Origin: an uncultured Sphingomonadaceae bacterium
GTDB lineage: Bacteria; Pseudomonadota; Alphaproteobacteria; Sphingomonadales; Sphingomonadaceae
Assembly: GCA_937995515.1 (NCBI GenBank)
Contig: CALKJZ010000005.1
Coordinates: 62,001 to 126,000 of the forward strand
Length of the DNA: 64,000 nucleotides
Reading direction: 5' to 3'
The translations under genes and the position numbers were made by a program. The number at the start of each line of letters is the position of its first letter. Position 1 is the stretch's first letter. Below, in pieces: positions 25,947-34,277 of the stretch. The notes below the pieces were generated by a model. The model was not told where the DNA came from. It saw only the letters and a program-made list of their open reading frames with translations, and did not search any database.

Positions 25947-27187
25947 TGATCGATTTCGCCCCGCCTGCGGAGCTTTCGGACCTCGCGCGGCGCGTGCGCG
26001 CGTTTGTCGCCGAGCGGATCGTGCCCTACGAGCGCGATCCGCGGCTGACGGCGCACGGGCCGACCGATGCGCTGCGCGCAGAGCTTGTGGCAGAGGCGCG
26101 CGCGGCCGGCCTGCTCACCATCCAGGCGCCGCAGAAATGGGGCGGCATGGGCCTGTCCCACATCGGCCAGGCGCTGGTGTTCGAGGCCGCCGGCTGGTCG
26201 ACGCTCGGCCCCGTGGCGATGAACTGCGCCGCGCCCGACGAGGGCAACATGTATCTCCTCGGCCGGATTGCCCGGGAGGACCAGGCCGAGCAGTTCCTCC
26301 TTCCCATGATCCGCGGCGAGCGCCGCTCCTGCTTTGCGATGACCGAGCCCGGCGGCGCCGGTTCGGACCCGGCCCAGCTGCTGACCGAGGCGGTGTTCGA
26401 TGGCGCCACCTACACCATCTCGGGCCGCAAGTGGCTGATCACGGGGGCCGAGGGCGCGCGCACGTGGATCATCATGGCGCGGGTCGCGCCCAACGCCCAT
26501 GGCCCCGACGGGCCCACCCTGTTCGTCTGCGAGGGCGATACGCCGGGCATCCATATCGAGCGGCGGATGAACTCCATGGACCGCAACTATGTGGAAGGCC
26601 ATGCGGTGGTGCGCTTCGAGGGCCTCGCGCTCTCGCCCGCCCACGTGCTCGGCGAGGTGGGCCAAGCGCTGCGCTATGCCCAGATGCGGCTTGCGCCGGC
26701 GCGCATGACCCACTGCATGCGCTGGTTGGGCGCCGCCGCGCGCGCACACGCCATCGCGATCGACCATGCCCGCACCCGCACCGCCTTCGGCAAGCCGCTG
26801 GGTGAACACCAGGGTGTCTCGTTCATGCTGGCCGAAAACGAGATCGACCTGCATGTCGCCCGCCTGCTCATCTGGCGGACCTGCTGGCTGATGGACCAGG
26901 GCGCCAAGGGGCGGCACGAGAGCTCGATCGCCAAGGCCGAAGTCTCCGAGCGGCTGTTCCGCGTGGCAGACCGCTGCGTGCAGGTGCTGGGCGGCATTGG
27001 CACCACCGACGAGACGGTGGTGGAGATGATCTACCGCGACCTGCGCGGCTTCCGCCTCTACGACGGCCCGACGGAGGTGCACAAACATGCCATTGGCCGG
27101 CAGCTGATTCGCAACGGTACCGAGTTTGCAGCCCCGCCTGCGGCCGATGGCCTGCCGCAGGCCCCGCTGGCGAAGGCTGCGGAGTGA
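25946..27187 (+). CDS. Acyl-CoA dehydrogenase family protein (LvaC / ACAD10-11-like)
   Basis: A 413-residue flavoprotein with all three acyl-CoA dehydrogenase regions: helical N-domain (about 1-120), beta-domain with CFAMTEPGGAGSDPAQL and ISGRKWLITGA, and C-domain with ARTRTAFGKPLGEHQ, VLGGIGTTDETVVEMIYRDLRG and RLYDGPTEVHKHAIGR. RLYDGPTEVH is typical of the ACAD10/11 branch. Its ATG shares a base with the kinase stop. Together the pair probably removes a hydroxyl from a hydroxyacyl-CoA by phosphorylation and elimination (inference from Lva and ACAD11). Confidence 0.9.
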   Translation: MIDFAPPAELSDLARRVRAFVAERIVPYERDPRLTAHGPTDALRAELVAEARAAGLLTIQAPQKWGGMGLSHIGQALVFEAAGWSTLGPVAMNCAAPDEGNMYLLGRIAREDQAEQFLLPMIRGERRSCFAMTEPGGAGSDPAQLLTEAVFDGATYTISGRKWLITGAEGARTWIIMARVAPNAHGPDGPTLFVCEGDTPGIHIERRMNSMDRNYVEGHAVVRFEGLALSPAHVLGEVGQALRYAQMRLAPARMTHCMRWLGAAARAHAIAIDHARTRTAFGKPLGEHQGVSFMLAENEIDLHVARLLIWRTCWLMDQGAKGRHESSIAKAEVSERLFRVADRCVQVLGGIGTTDETVVEMIYRDLRGFRLYDGPTEVHKHAIGRQLIRNGTEFAAPPAADGLPQAPLAKAAE

Positions 27188-27699
27188 GCGTCTGCCGCTA
27201 CCGCGGGCGGTTCCTCGAGTTCCACGAGGTGCCATGGGGCGACGGAGGCCGATGGGAATATGTGAAGCGGTTGCGCGGGATCTCGGCGGCCGTGATCCTT
27301 GCCATCACTGACGCCCGCGAGATCCTGCTCGTCGAGCAGTTCCGCCCGCCGCTCGGCCGCCCGTGCATCGAGCTTCCCGCCGGCCTCGTGGGCGACGAGC
27401 GCGACGGCGAGGACCCGCTCGAGTCCGCGCGGCGGGAGCTTCTCGAGGAAACCGGTTTCAGGGCGGCCAACTGGGAGGATTTCGGCGAATGGGCCTCCTC
27501 GCCCGGCATGATCGGGGAAATCTTCCACTTCTACCGCGCAACCGGTCTCGAGCGGGTCGGCCGTGGCGGCGGCACGGCAAGCGAGGGCATCCGGGTGCAT
27601 GTCGTGCCGGTCGGGGATCTTCCCCGGTTCGTGGCGGATGCCCGGGCGCGCGGCTGCGCGGTCGATACGCGGCTCCTGATCGGCCTGCACCTCGTGTGA
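27184..27699 (+). CDS. Nudix hydrolase (ADP-ribose/NDP-sugar pyrophosphatase-like)
   Basis: A 171-residue Nudix protein. The box G-x5-E-x7-REL-L-EE-T-GF lies at residues 70-92 (GDERDGE, DPLESAR, RELLEETGF). The preceding EQFRPPLGRPCIELPAGLVG is the loop seen in ADP-ribose pyrophosphatases. The GTG start overlaps the dehydrogenase stop by 4 bp, and the stop overlaps the next gene as GTGA, so it belongs to the operon. A link to CoA or NAD-derivative turnover is possible but unproven. Confidence 0.88.
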   Translation: MSVCRYRGRFLEFHEVPWGDGGRWEYVKRLRGISAAVILAITDAREILLVEQFRPPLGRPCIELPAGLVGDERDGEDPLESARRELLEETGFRAANWEDFGEWASSPGMIGEIFHFYRATGLERVGRGGGTASEGIRVHVVPVGDLPRFVADARARGCAVDTRLLIGLHLV

Positions 27700-28193
27700 G
27701 CGGCAACCGCGCAGCGCTCGCCGCGGCCATGCCGTCGCTCCTCGCCCACGAGGGCGTGTGGGAGGGAAGCTATGTCCATCTCGACGCCGATGGCACGGAG
27801 CGCGACCGGCACGCGGCGCGGATCCTGTGCCGCTTCCCGGACGCCGGGCCGTTCCACTATGTGCAGCACAACCGCTTCCGCTGGGCCGACGGGCGCGAGA
27901 CGGAGGCCGAGCTTCCCGGCGTGCTGCGCGACGGGCGGCTGTGGTGGGACCTGCCGTCCTTCTCGGGCTGCGCGTGGGAGGGCGGCGAGGGCACCATCCT
28001 GCTGCGGCTGGACCGGCGCGACGAGCCCGGCGTCTCGTTCGTCGAGCTGATCGTGCTCGGCGCGGGCGGCATCGAACGCGGCCGGACGTGGCATTGGTTC
28101 CAGAACGGCCGGCTGATCCGGCGGACCCTGTGCACCGAGCGGCGGGTCAGCGCCGCCCCGCCTCCTGCGCCTCCCGGAGCAGGAACACCCTGA
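27696..28193 (+). CDS. DUF3598-like lipocalin-type protein
   Basis: A 165-residue beta-rich protein: LLAHEGVWEGSYVHLDADGTERDRHAARI, FHYVQHNRFRWADGRETEAELPG, GRTWHWFQNGRLIRRTLCTERRV. The pattern of G-W-G-Y start followed by strand pairs resembles the lipocalin-like DUF3598 proteins, which often follow acyl-CoA dehydrogenase genes. The GTG start overlaps the Nudix stop. The last 47 bases overlap, tail to tail, the gene on the other strand. A hydrophobic ligand is plausible; the family call is tentative. Confidence 0.65.
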   Translation: MSGNRAALAAAMPSLLAHEGVWEGSYVHLDADGTERDRHAARILCRFPDAGPFHYVQHNRFRWADGRETEAELPGVLRDGRLWWDLPSFSGCAWEGGEGTILLRLDRRDEPGVSFVELIVLGAGGIERGRTWHWFQNGRLIRRTLCTERRVSAAPPPAPPGAGTP

Positions 28194-28371
28194 GCGCGCT
28201 GGCCAGCGGCCGGTCGCGCGCCTCGTCGATCTGTGTGACCAGCGCGGTCGGGGTCGAGCCGCGCGCCGCGGCCGCGGCATCGAGGGCGGCCCAGAACTCG
28301 GGCTCGAGGGCCACCGAGGTGCGGTGCCCCTGGATGGTGAACGAGCGCTTGACGAGGGTCTGCCGCCTCAC
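28147..28371 (-). CDS. Ribbon-helix-helix domain protein (RHH_4 type)
   Basis: A 74-residue protein that is almost entirely one domain: VKRSFTIQGHRTSVALEPEFW, then AALDAAAAARGSTPTALVTQIDEAR, then PLASALRVFLL. This is the pattern of the alphaproteobacterial RHH_4 family (PF13467), small predicted DNA-binding proteins. The start is a GTG. It follows phaB by 56 bp on the same strand and overlaps the end of the lipocalin-like gene by 47 bp. Whether it regulates this operon is unknown. Confidence 0.82.
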   Translation of the reverse strand: MRRQTLVKRSFTIQGHRTSVALEPEFWAALDAAAAARGSTPTALVTQIDEARDRPLASALRVFLLREAQEAGRR

Positions 28372-28427
28372 GGGGCACCCGGGCCCGGCAGCCGCCGGCC
28401 GCTCACGCCACGCAGGCCATGGCGGCC

Positions 28428-29150
28428 TCAGTACATGTGCTGGCCGCCATTGATCGACAGGGTGGAGCCGGTGATGAAGCCGGCATCTTCGGCGCACAGG
28501 AACGCAACCCCGCGGGCAATCTCCTCCGCGCGCCCGAGCCGGCCGGCCGGGATCCGCGCCACGATCTTCTCCAGCACATCGGCGGGCACGGCCGCCACCA
28601 TGTCGGTATCGATGTAGCCGGGCGCCACGGCATTGACCGTCACGCCGAAGCGCGCGCCCTCCTGCGCGAGCGCCTTGGTGAAGCCGTGGATGCCCGACTT
28701 GGCCGCCGCATAGTTCACCTGCCCATATTGGCCAGCCTGGCCGTTGATGGAGCCGATGTTGACGATCCGGCCCCACCGGCCCTCCTTCATCCCCGGGAAC
28801 ACCGCCTTCGACATGTTGAAGCAGCCGCCGAGGTTCACGTCGATGACCTCCTTCCACATCTCGAAGCTCATCTTGAGGAGCGTGGCGTCGCGCGTGATCC
28901 CGGCATTGTTGACCAGGACCTGGACCGGCCCGTGGCGCTCGGCGATCTCGGCCACCGCGGCCTGGCAGGCATCGAAATCGGCCACGTTCCACCGGTAGGC
29001 CGGAATGCCGGTGCGCTCGGTGAACGCCCTTGCCCGCTCCTCGCTGCCGACATAGTTTGCCGCAACCACCATTCCCATGTCGCGCAGCGCCACCGAGATG
29101 GCCTCGCCGATCCCACGCGTGCCCCCCGTGACGATTGCCACCCGTGCCAT
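28428..29150 (-). CDS. phaB: Acetoacetyl-CoA reductase PhaB
   Basis: NADPH-dependent short-chain dehydrogenase that makes (R)-3-hydroxybutyryl-CoA for polyhydroxyalkanoate synthesis. The 240 residues show VTGGTRGIG (cofactor loop), LVNNAGITRD, and the catalytic set Ser in IGSINGQAGQYGQVNYAAAKSG with Tyr-x3-Lys. ITRDATLLKMSFEMW and the C-terminal GGQHMY ending fit the PhaB subfamily well. GGGAGGA lies before the ATG. It sits 30 bp after hemH and 56 bp before the RHH gene. No phaC or phaA is in the window. A general 3-ketoacyl-CoA reductase role is the alternative. Confidence 0.88.
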   Translation of the reverse strand: MARVAIVTGGTRGIGEAISVALRDMGMVVAANYVGSEERARAFTERTGIPAYRWNVADFDACQAAVAEIAERHGPVQVLVNNAGITRDATLLKMSFEMWKEVIDVNLGGCFNMSKAVFPGMKEGRWGRIVNIGSINGQAGQYGQVNYAAAKSGIHGFTKALAQEGARFGVTVNAVAPGYIDTDMVAAVPADVLEKIVARIPAGRLGRAEEIARGVAFLCAEDAGFITGSTLSINGGQHMY

Positions 29151-29180
29151 GCTGGTCCTCCCTCTGTCCCGGCGCAAGCC

Positions 29181-30200
29181 CTAGTCGGCCTCCACCCAGC
29201 CGGCAAGCTCCTGGCCGAGGATGCGGCGCAGCATGTCCATGCCTGCCGGGCTGTCGTTGAGGCAGGGGAGATAGGCGTAGTGGGTGCCGCCGGCCCCGAG
29301 GAAGGCGTCGCGCGCCTCGATGGCGATTTCCTCCAGCGTCTCGAGGCAATCGGCTGCAAAGCCCGGGCAGGCGATGGCAACCCGGGTGATGCCTGCGCGC
29401 GCAAGCCCGATGAGGGTGGGCTCGGTGTAGGGCTGCAGCCATTCGGCCGGCCCGAAGCGCGACTGGAAGGTGACGACCAGCCGCTCGCGCGGGAGGCCGA
29501 GCGCCTCGCCCACCAGCCGCGCGGTCTTCTGGCACTGGCAATGGTAGGGGTCGCCGAGCTCGAGCGTGCGGCGCGGCATGCCGTGGAAGCTGAGCACCAG
29601 CCGCTCCGGCTCGAAGTCGAGGCCGGCAAGGCCGGCGCCGAGGCTGGTGGCCAGCGCGGCGATGTGCGCCGGATGATCGTGATAGGGCGGCAGGGTGCGG
29701 ATGGCCGGGACCCACCGCTGGGTCTCGACATGGTGGAAGACGGCCTCGACCACGGTGCCGGTGGTGGCGCTCGAATATTGCGGGTAGAGCGGCGCGACAA
29801 GGATCCGGTCGCAGCCGGCCGCGCGCAGCGCATCGAGCCGCTCGGGGATTGCGGGGCGGCCGTAGCGCATTGCGAAATCGACGATCACCCGCCCGCCCCA
29901 GCACCCGGCGAGCGCCCGCGCCTGCCGCCGGGTGATGGCGCGCAGCGGGCTGTCGTGTTCCACCTCGTCCCAGATGGCGGCATAGGCCTCGGCGGTCCGC
30001 GCCGGGCGGGTTTTCAGGATCACCTTTTCCAGAAGGATGTTCCAGAGGGTGCGCGGCAGCTCGATCACCCGCGGATCCGACAGGAACTGGCGCAGATAGG
30101 GCTTGACCGCCTCGGGCGTCGGGGCATCCGGCGAGCCGAGGTTGACAAGCAGCACACCCACCCGCCCGTGGGCGACCTCGGGATGATCGTCCGGCCGCAC
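29181..30200 (-). CDS. hemH: Ferrochelatase
   Basis: Inserts Fe2+ into protoporphyrin IX, the last step of heme synthesis. The protein shows VGVLLVNLGSPDAPTPEAVKPYL, LVLSFHGMPRR (with the metal-binding His), GDPYHCQCQKTARLV, VTFQSRFGPAEWLQPYTEPTL, and ACPGFAADCLETLEEI (catalytic Glu). The start is a GTG 4 bases after the stop of the upstream dehydrogenase gene; no ATG fits. The 339-residue length is normal. It lies oddly between a molybdenum-enzyme subunit and phaB. Confidence 0.93.
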   Translation of the reverse strand: MRPDDHPEVAHGRVGVLLVNLGSPDAPTPEAVKPYLRQFLSDPRVIELPRTLWNILLEKVILKTRPARTAEAYAAIWDEVEHDSPLRAITRRQARALAGCWGGRVIVDFAMRYGRPAIPERLDALRAAGCDRILVAPLYPQYSSATTGTVVEAVFHHVETQRWVPAIRTLPPYHDHPAHIAALATSLGAGLAGLDFEPERLVLSFHGMPRRTLELGDPYHCQCQKTARLVGEALGLPRERLVVTFQSRFGPAEWLQPYTEPTLIGLARAGITRVAIACPGFAADCLETLEEIAIEARDAFLGAGGTHYAYLPCLNDSPAGMDMLRRILGQELAGWVEAD

Positions 30201-30204
30201 GGGG

Positions 30205-32445
30205 TCAGTCGAAGGCGCGGGCCAGCGGCAGTTCGCGCGCGCGCACCCCTGTGGCTGCGAACAGCGCGTTGGCAAGTGCCGGCGCGGCAGGCGGCGTGCC
30301 CACCTCGCCCACCCCGCCCAGCGGCCGCGCGGAGGGGACAATGACCGTGTGGAACCGCGGGGTTTCGGCCAGGCGCAGGATGCGCAGCCGGTCGAAGTTG
30401 CGCTCGCGCGCATAGCCGTCAGCGAAGCTCGTCTCGCCCCAGAGCGCGGCCGTCAGGCCGAAGATCGCGCCGCCCTCCATCTGCGCAACCACCGAGTCCG
30501 GGTTGATGGCCTGCCCGCAGTCGATCGCGGTCGTCACCCGCCGGACCCGCACCTCGCCGCCCGCCACCCCGGCCTCGACCACCTGCGCCACGATCGAGCC
30601 GAAGCTTTCGTGCAGCGCAACACCGCGGCCGAAGCCGTCGGCCACCGGGCTTCCCCAGCCGGCGGCCTCGGCCACCGCGCGCAGCACGCGCGCATGGCCG
30701 CCATCCGGATCGAGAAGCGAAAGGCGGAAGGCCATCGGATCCGCACCCGCCTCGGCGGCCACCTCGTCGATGAAGCTCTCGATGAAGAAGGCCGTGTAGC
30801 TGTGACCGACCGAGCGCCAATAGCCGAGCGGCACCGGCTGGGCGACGGCCACGTGCTCGGCGCGGAAGGCGCCGATTCGGTAGGGAAGGTCCGTTGCACC
30901 CTCGAGCGCCACGCCGCTCGAGCGGTCGCTTGCCGGCGCAAGGCGCGGCATATTGCGCCGCATGAAGCTGCCCGAAAGCGAGGGCACGGCGATCTTCACC
31001 TCGAGCGCGGCAACACCGCCTTGCAGATCGAGCGCACCGCGCATGCGTGCAGCGGCCGCAGGGCGGAACATGTCGGCGTGGCTGTCTTCCTCCCGGCTCC
31101 ACTGGAGCAGCACCGGGCGCCCGATGGCGCGGGCAATGAGCGCGGCCTCCACCATGGCATCGGTCTCGGCCTTGCGGCCGAAGCCACCGCCAAGCAGCGT
31201 CGGGTGGATGGTGACTGCGGCCTGCTCCAGCCCCAGCGCATCCGCAACCGCCCATGTGGCAAGGGTGAGCGACTGGGTGGGACCCCAGACATCGGCCCTG
31301 CCGTCAACGACGCGCGCGGCCGCCACCATCGGCTCCATGCAGGCGTGGGCGAGGAACGGGACGGCATATTCGGCTTGCAGGGGACCGCTGCCGAGCGCGG
31401 CAGCCACATCACCCCTGCGCACGATCTCGCCGCCCTCGCGCGCGAGCGCGCCCCTGACGCCGCGCGCGATCCAGTCGCCCGCCGGACGGCCGTCTGTGGC
31501 AAAGCGCGGGACAACGCGGCCAAGCGCCCGGCGCGCCTCCCAGGTGGTCGCCCCGATCGCGGCAACCCAGTTCGGCCCCTTCACCGTCTGCACCCCGTCG
31601 GGTGCCTCGACAGCCACGAGCCGCCCGCCAACGGGGCCGTGGCGGATGCTGGCGAACACCATGCCCGGCAGCCGGACATCCGCGCCGAAGCGCGCCGTGC
31701 CGTCGACCTTGGGCGGAATGTCGAGCCGGGGGACGGGCCGCCCGACGAGCGCGCGGCCGGAGGCCGGGCGCAGCACCGCCCCGGTCACCGTGCGCCGGGG
31801 GTCGACCCGCGCCGCCGCCTCGCCGAAGCCCATGCGCCGGGCCTGGTAGACGACGAAGCCGCCGCGCGTGTCGAGGAGCGCAGGGTCGACCGCCCAGTCG
31901 CGGGCCGCGGCCTCGACCAGCATCGCGCGCGCGGCTGCACCCGCCTCGCGCAGGATGTCGTGATAGCCCCTGACCGAGGTGCTGCCCCCCGTGAGGTGCA
32001 GGTTGAGCCGGCGGATGGCCGCCTCCCCCGCCAGGGCGGCCACCTCGCGCACCATCGGCGGCAAGCCTGCGGTGCCAGCCCGCACGAGGCCCACATGGGC
32101 GTAATCCGGGTGGAAGGTCGCCGGCTCGACACCCACCATGCGCCAGTCGGCGCCGAGTTCGTCCGCGAGGATCTGCGCAAGGGCCGACCAGCTGCCCTGC
32201 CCCATCTCGGCCTGCGGCACGGCGACCGTCACCCGGCCGTCCGTCCCGATCTTCAGCCAGGCGTTGAACAGCGTTTCGCCCTCCGCAGCCCGCCACGCCT
32301 CGGGGTAGCTGCGCGGCCAGAGCGCAAAGCCAACCACCACGCCGACGCTTGCCGCCGCCCCCACGAGGAAGGCCCGGCGGGTCGGCAACCGCCGCTGGCG
32401 CTTCTCGCCCTGGTCCGCCGCGTCGCCCGGCGTCGTCTGCAGCAT
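30205..32445 (-). CDS. IorB-like molybdopterin dehydrogenase large subunit, Tat-exported
   Basis: Xanthine-oxidase-family molybdenum subunit of 746 residues, of the isoquinoline 1-oxidoreductase beta type. The N-terminus has a twin-arginine signal (TRRAFLVGAAASVGVVVGFAL, Arg23-Arg24), so the protein is predicted to work in the periplasm or at the membrane. Cofactor motifs include VPQAEMGQGSWSALAQILADEL, LLGGGFGRKAETD (near 415) and the catalytic Glu in GGVGEVGTPPAAPALANA (near 707). The usual small [2Fe-2S] partner is not adjacent. GAGGCGAGG immediately precedes the ATG. The 192-bp inverted-repeat element lies 19 bp upstream. Confidence 0.88.
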   Translation of the reverse strand: MLQTTPGDAADQGEKRQRRLPTRRAFLVGAAASVGVVVGFALWPRSYPEAWRAAEGETLFNAWLKIGTDGRVTVAVPQAEMGQGSWSALAQILADELGADWRMVGVEPATFHPDYAHVGLVRAGTAGLPPMVREVAALAGEAAIRRLNLHLTGGSTSVRGYHDILREAGAAARAMLVEAAARDWAVDPALLDTRGGFVVYQARRMGFGEAAARVDPRRTVTGAVLRPASGRALVGRPVPRLDIPPKVDGTARFGADVRLPGMVFASIRHGPVGGRLVAVEAPDGVQTVKGPNWVAAIGATTWEARRALGRVVPRFATDGRPAGDWIARGVRGALAREGGEIVRRGDVAAALGSGPLQAEYAVPFLAHACMEPMVAAARVVDGRADVWGPTQSLTLATWAVADALGLEQAAVTIHPTLLGGGFGRKAETDAMVEAALIARAIGRPVLLQWSREEDSHADMFRPAAAARMRGALDLQGGVAALEVKIAVPSLSGSFMRRNMPRLAPASDRSSGVALEGATDLPYRIGAFRAEHVAVAQPVPLGYWRSVGHSYTAFFIESFIDEVAAEAGADPMAFRLSLLDPDGGHARVLRAVAEAAGWGSPVADGFGRGVALHESFGSIVAQVVEAGVAGGEVRVRRVTTAIDCGQAINPDSVVAQMEGGAIFGLTAALWGETSFADGYARERNFDRLRILRLAETPRFHTVIVPSARPLGGVGEVGTPPAAPALANALFAATGVRARELPLARAFD

Positions 32446-32464
32446 CCTCGCCTCGTCCTGGTGA

Positions 32465-32656
32465 GCCGGCGCAAACCGCCAGACATCTGACGCCCGGCAC
32501 CGCACCTTGGCCATGTCGCACCGCGCGCGGCGGCGCAAGCCCGGCGGGGGTGGCACGGGGTCACGCAGCCGCCCCCCGCCCGCGCCGCGGGCGGCACCGC
32601 CAGGGAGCGTCAGGATTTTGACGCCGGGCGTCAGATGTCTGGCGGTTTGCGCCGGC
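32465..32656. mobile_element. 192-bp MITE-like element with perfect 34-bp terminal inverted repeats
   Basis: The left arm (32465-32498, starting GCCGGCGCAAACCGCC and ending GACGCCCGGC) is repeated as its exact reverse complement at 32623-32656, with 124 non-coding GC-rich bases between. No flanking target duplication was seen. The arms could instead be two operator copies facing the divergent genes, but their length and exactness favour a small non-autonomous element. It occupies the region where the promoter of the IorB-like gene would be expected. Confidence 0.6.
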
Positions 32657-32697
32657 CTCGCGCCGCTTCCAGCGCCCTCGCCCGAGAGCAGCAGGCT

Positions 32698-32713
32698 TGG
32701 CACGGCACTTGCT
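32698..32713 (+). promoter_or_regulatory. Sigma-54 promoter of the flagellar operon
   Basis: TGGCACG-GCAC-TTGCT matches the sigma-54 -24/-12 consensus TGGCACG-N4-TTGC(A/T) at every position, and a T precedes it as preferred. Transcription would begin near 32724 and run into the sigma-54 activator gene and the fli genes behind it. Confidence 0.85.
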
Positions 32714-32852
32714 CGGCCATGCGCGCCAGCCGCCACGGCGAGCGGCGGCCCAGCGGCCCGCCCTGCCCTCTACGGCCAGGAGACCGGGCAGTTGCGGGGC
32801 CCGGCAGGCGGCTGACCGAAGGGGACATGTTCTGGACGGCAGTGGAGGACGG

Positions 32853-33916
<1,064 letters not shown>

Positions 33917-33920
<4 letters not shown>

Positions 33921-34273
33921 GCGGGATCGAGGCCGCCGGCGGAGCCGCGGGCGTGCTGGCGCTGCGGCAGAAGATCCTCGAACGCAGCCAGGCGCTGCAG
34001 CAGGCCATCGGCACCGCGGGGCCGCGCGCCCCGGCCGCCGCCGAGGCCGGCGCGCCGGCGTTTGGCGCGCTGATGAAGCAGGCGATCGAGCAGGTGAATG
34101 CGCTGCAGAGCCAGAGCGCGGCTGCCTCGGCCGCCTATGAACGCGGCCAGACCCACGACATCGCCTCGGTGATGCTCGCGCGGCAGAAGGCCTCGCTTGC
34201 GTTCGAGGCGACGGTGCAGGCGCGCAACCGCCTGCTCGCAGCCTACCGCGACATCATGAACATGCCGGTGTAG
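33917..34273 (+). CDS. fliE: Flagellar hook-basal body protein FliE
   Basis: Joins the MS ring to the rod and is the first rod substrate of the flagellar export apparatus. The 118 residues end with the conserved helical part: [19 protein letters not shown], then [39 protein letters not shown] read as successive helices (about 48-118). The first 45 residues are Ala/Gly-rich. The start overlaps the activator stop as ATGA. It heads the structural genes of the operon. Confidence 0.93.
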
Positions 34274-34277
34274 CGGC

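Noticed and set aside
28419-32490. Long plus-strand frames opposite phaB, hemH and the IorB-like gene
   Set aside because: Antisense shadows; the minus-strand genes carry clear family motifs and ribosome-binding sites.
32639-32656. A second sigma-54 promoter in the right arm of the inverted-repeat element (TGGCGGTTTGC)
   Set aside because: The GG and GC are 6 bases apart and not 10, so it cannot be a -24/-12 pair.
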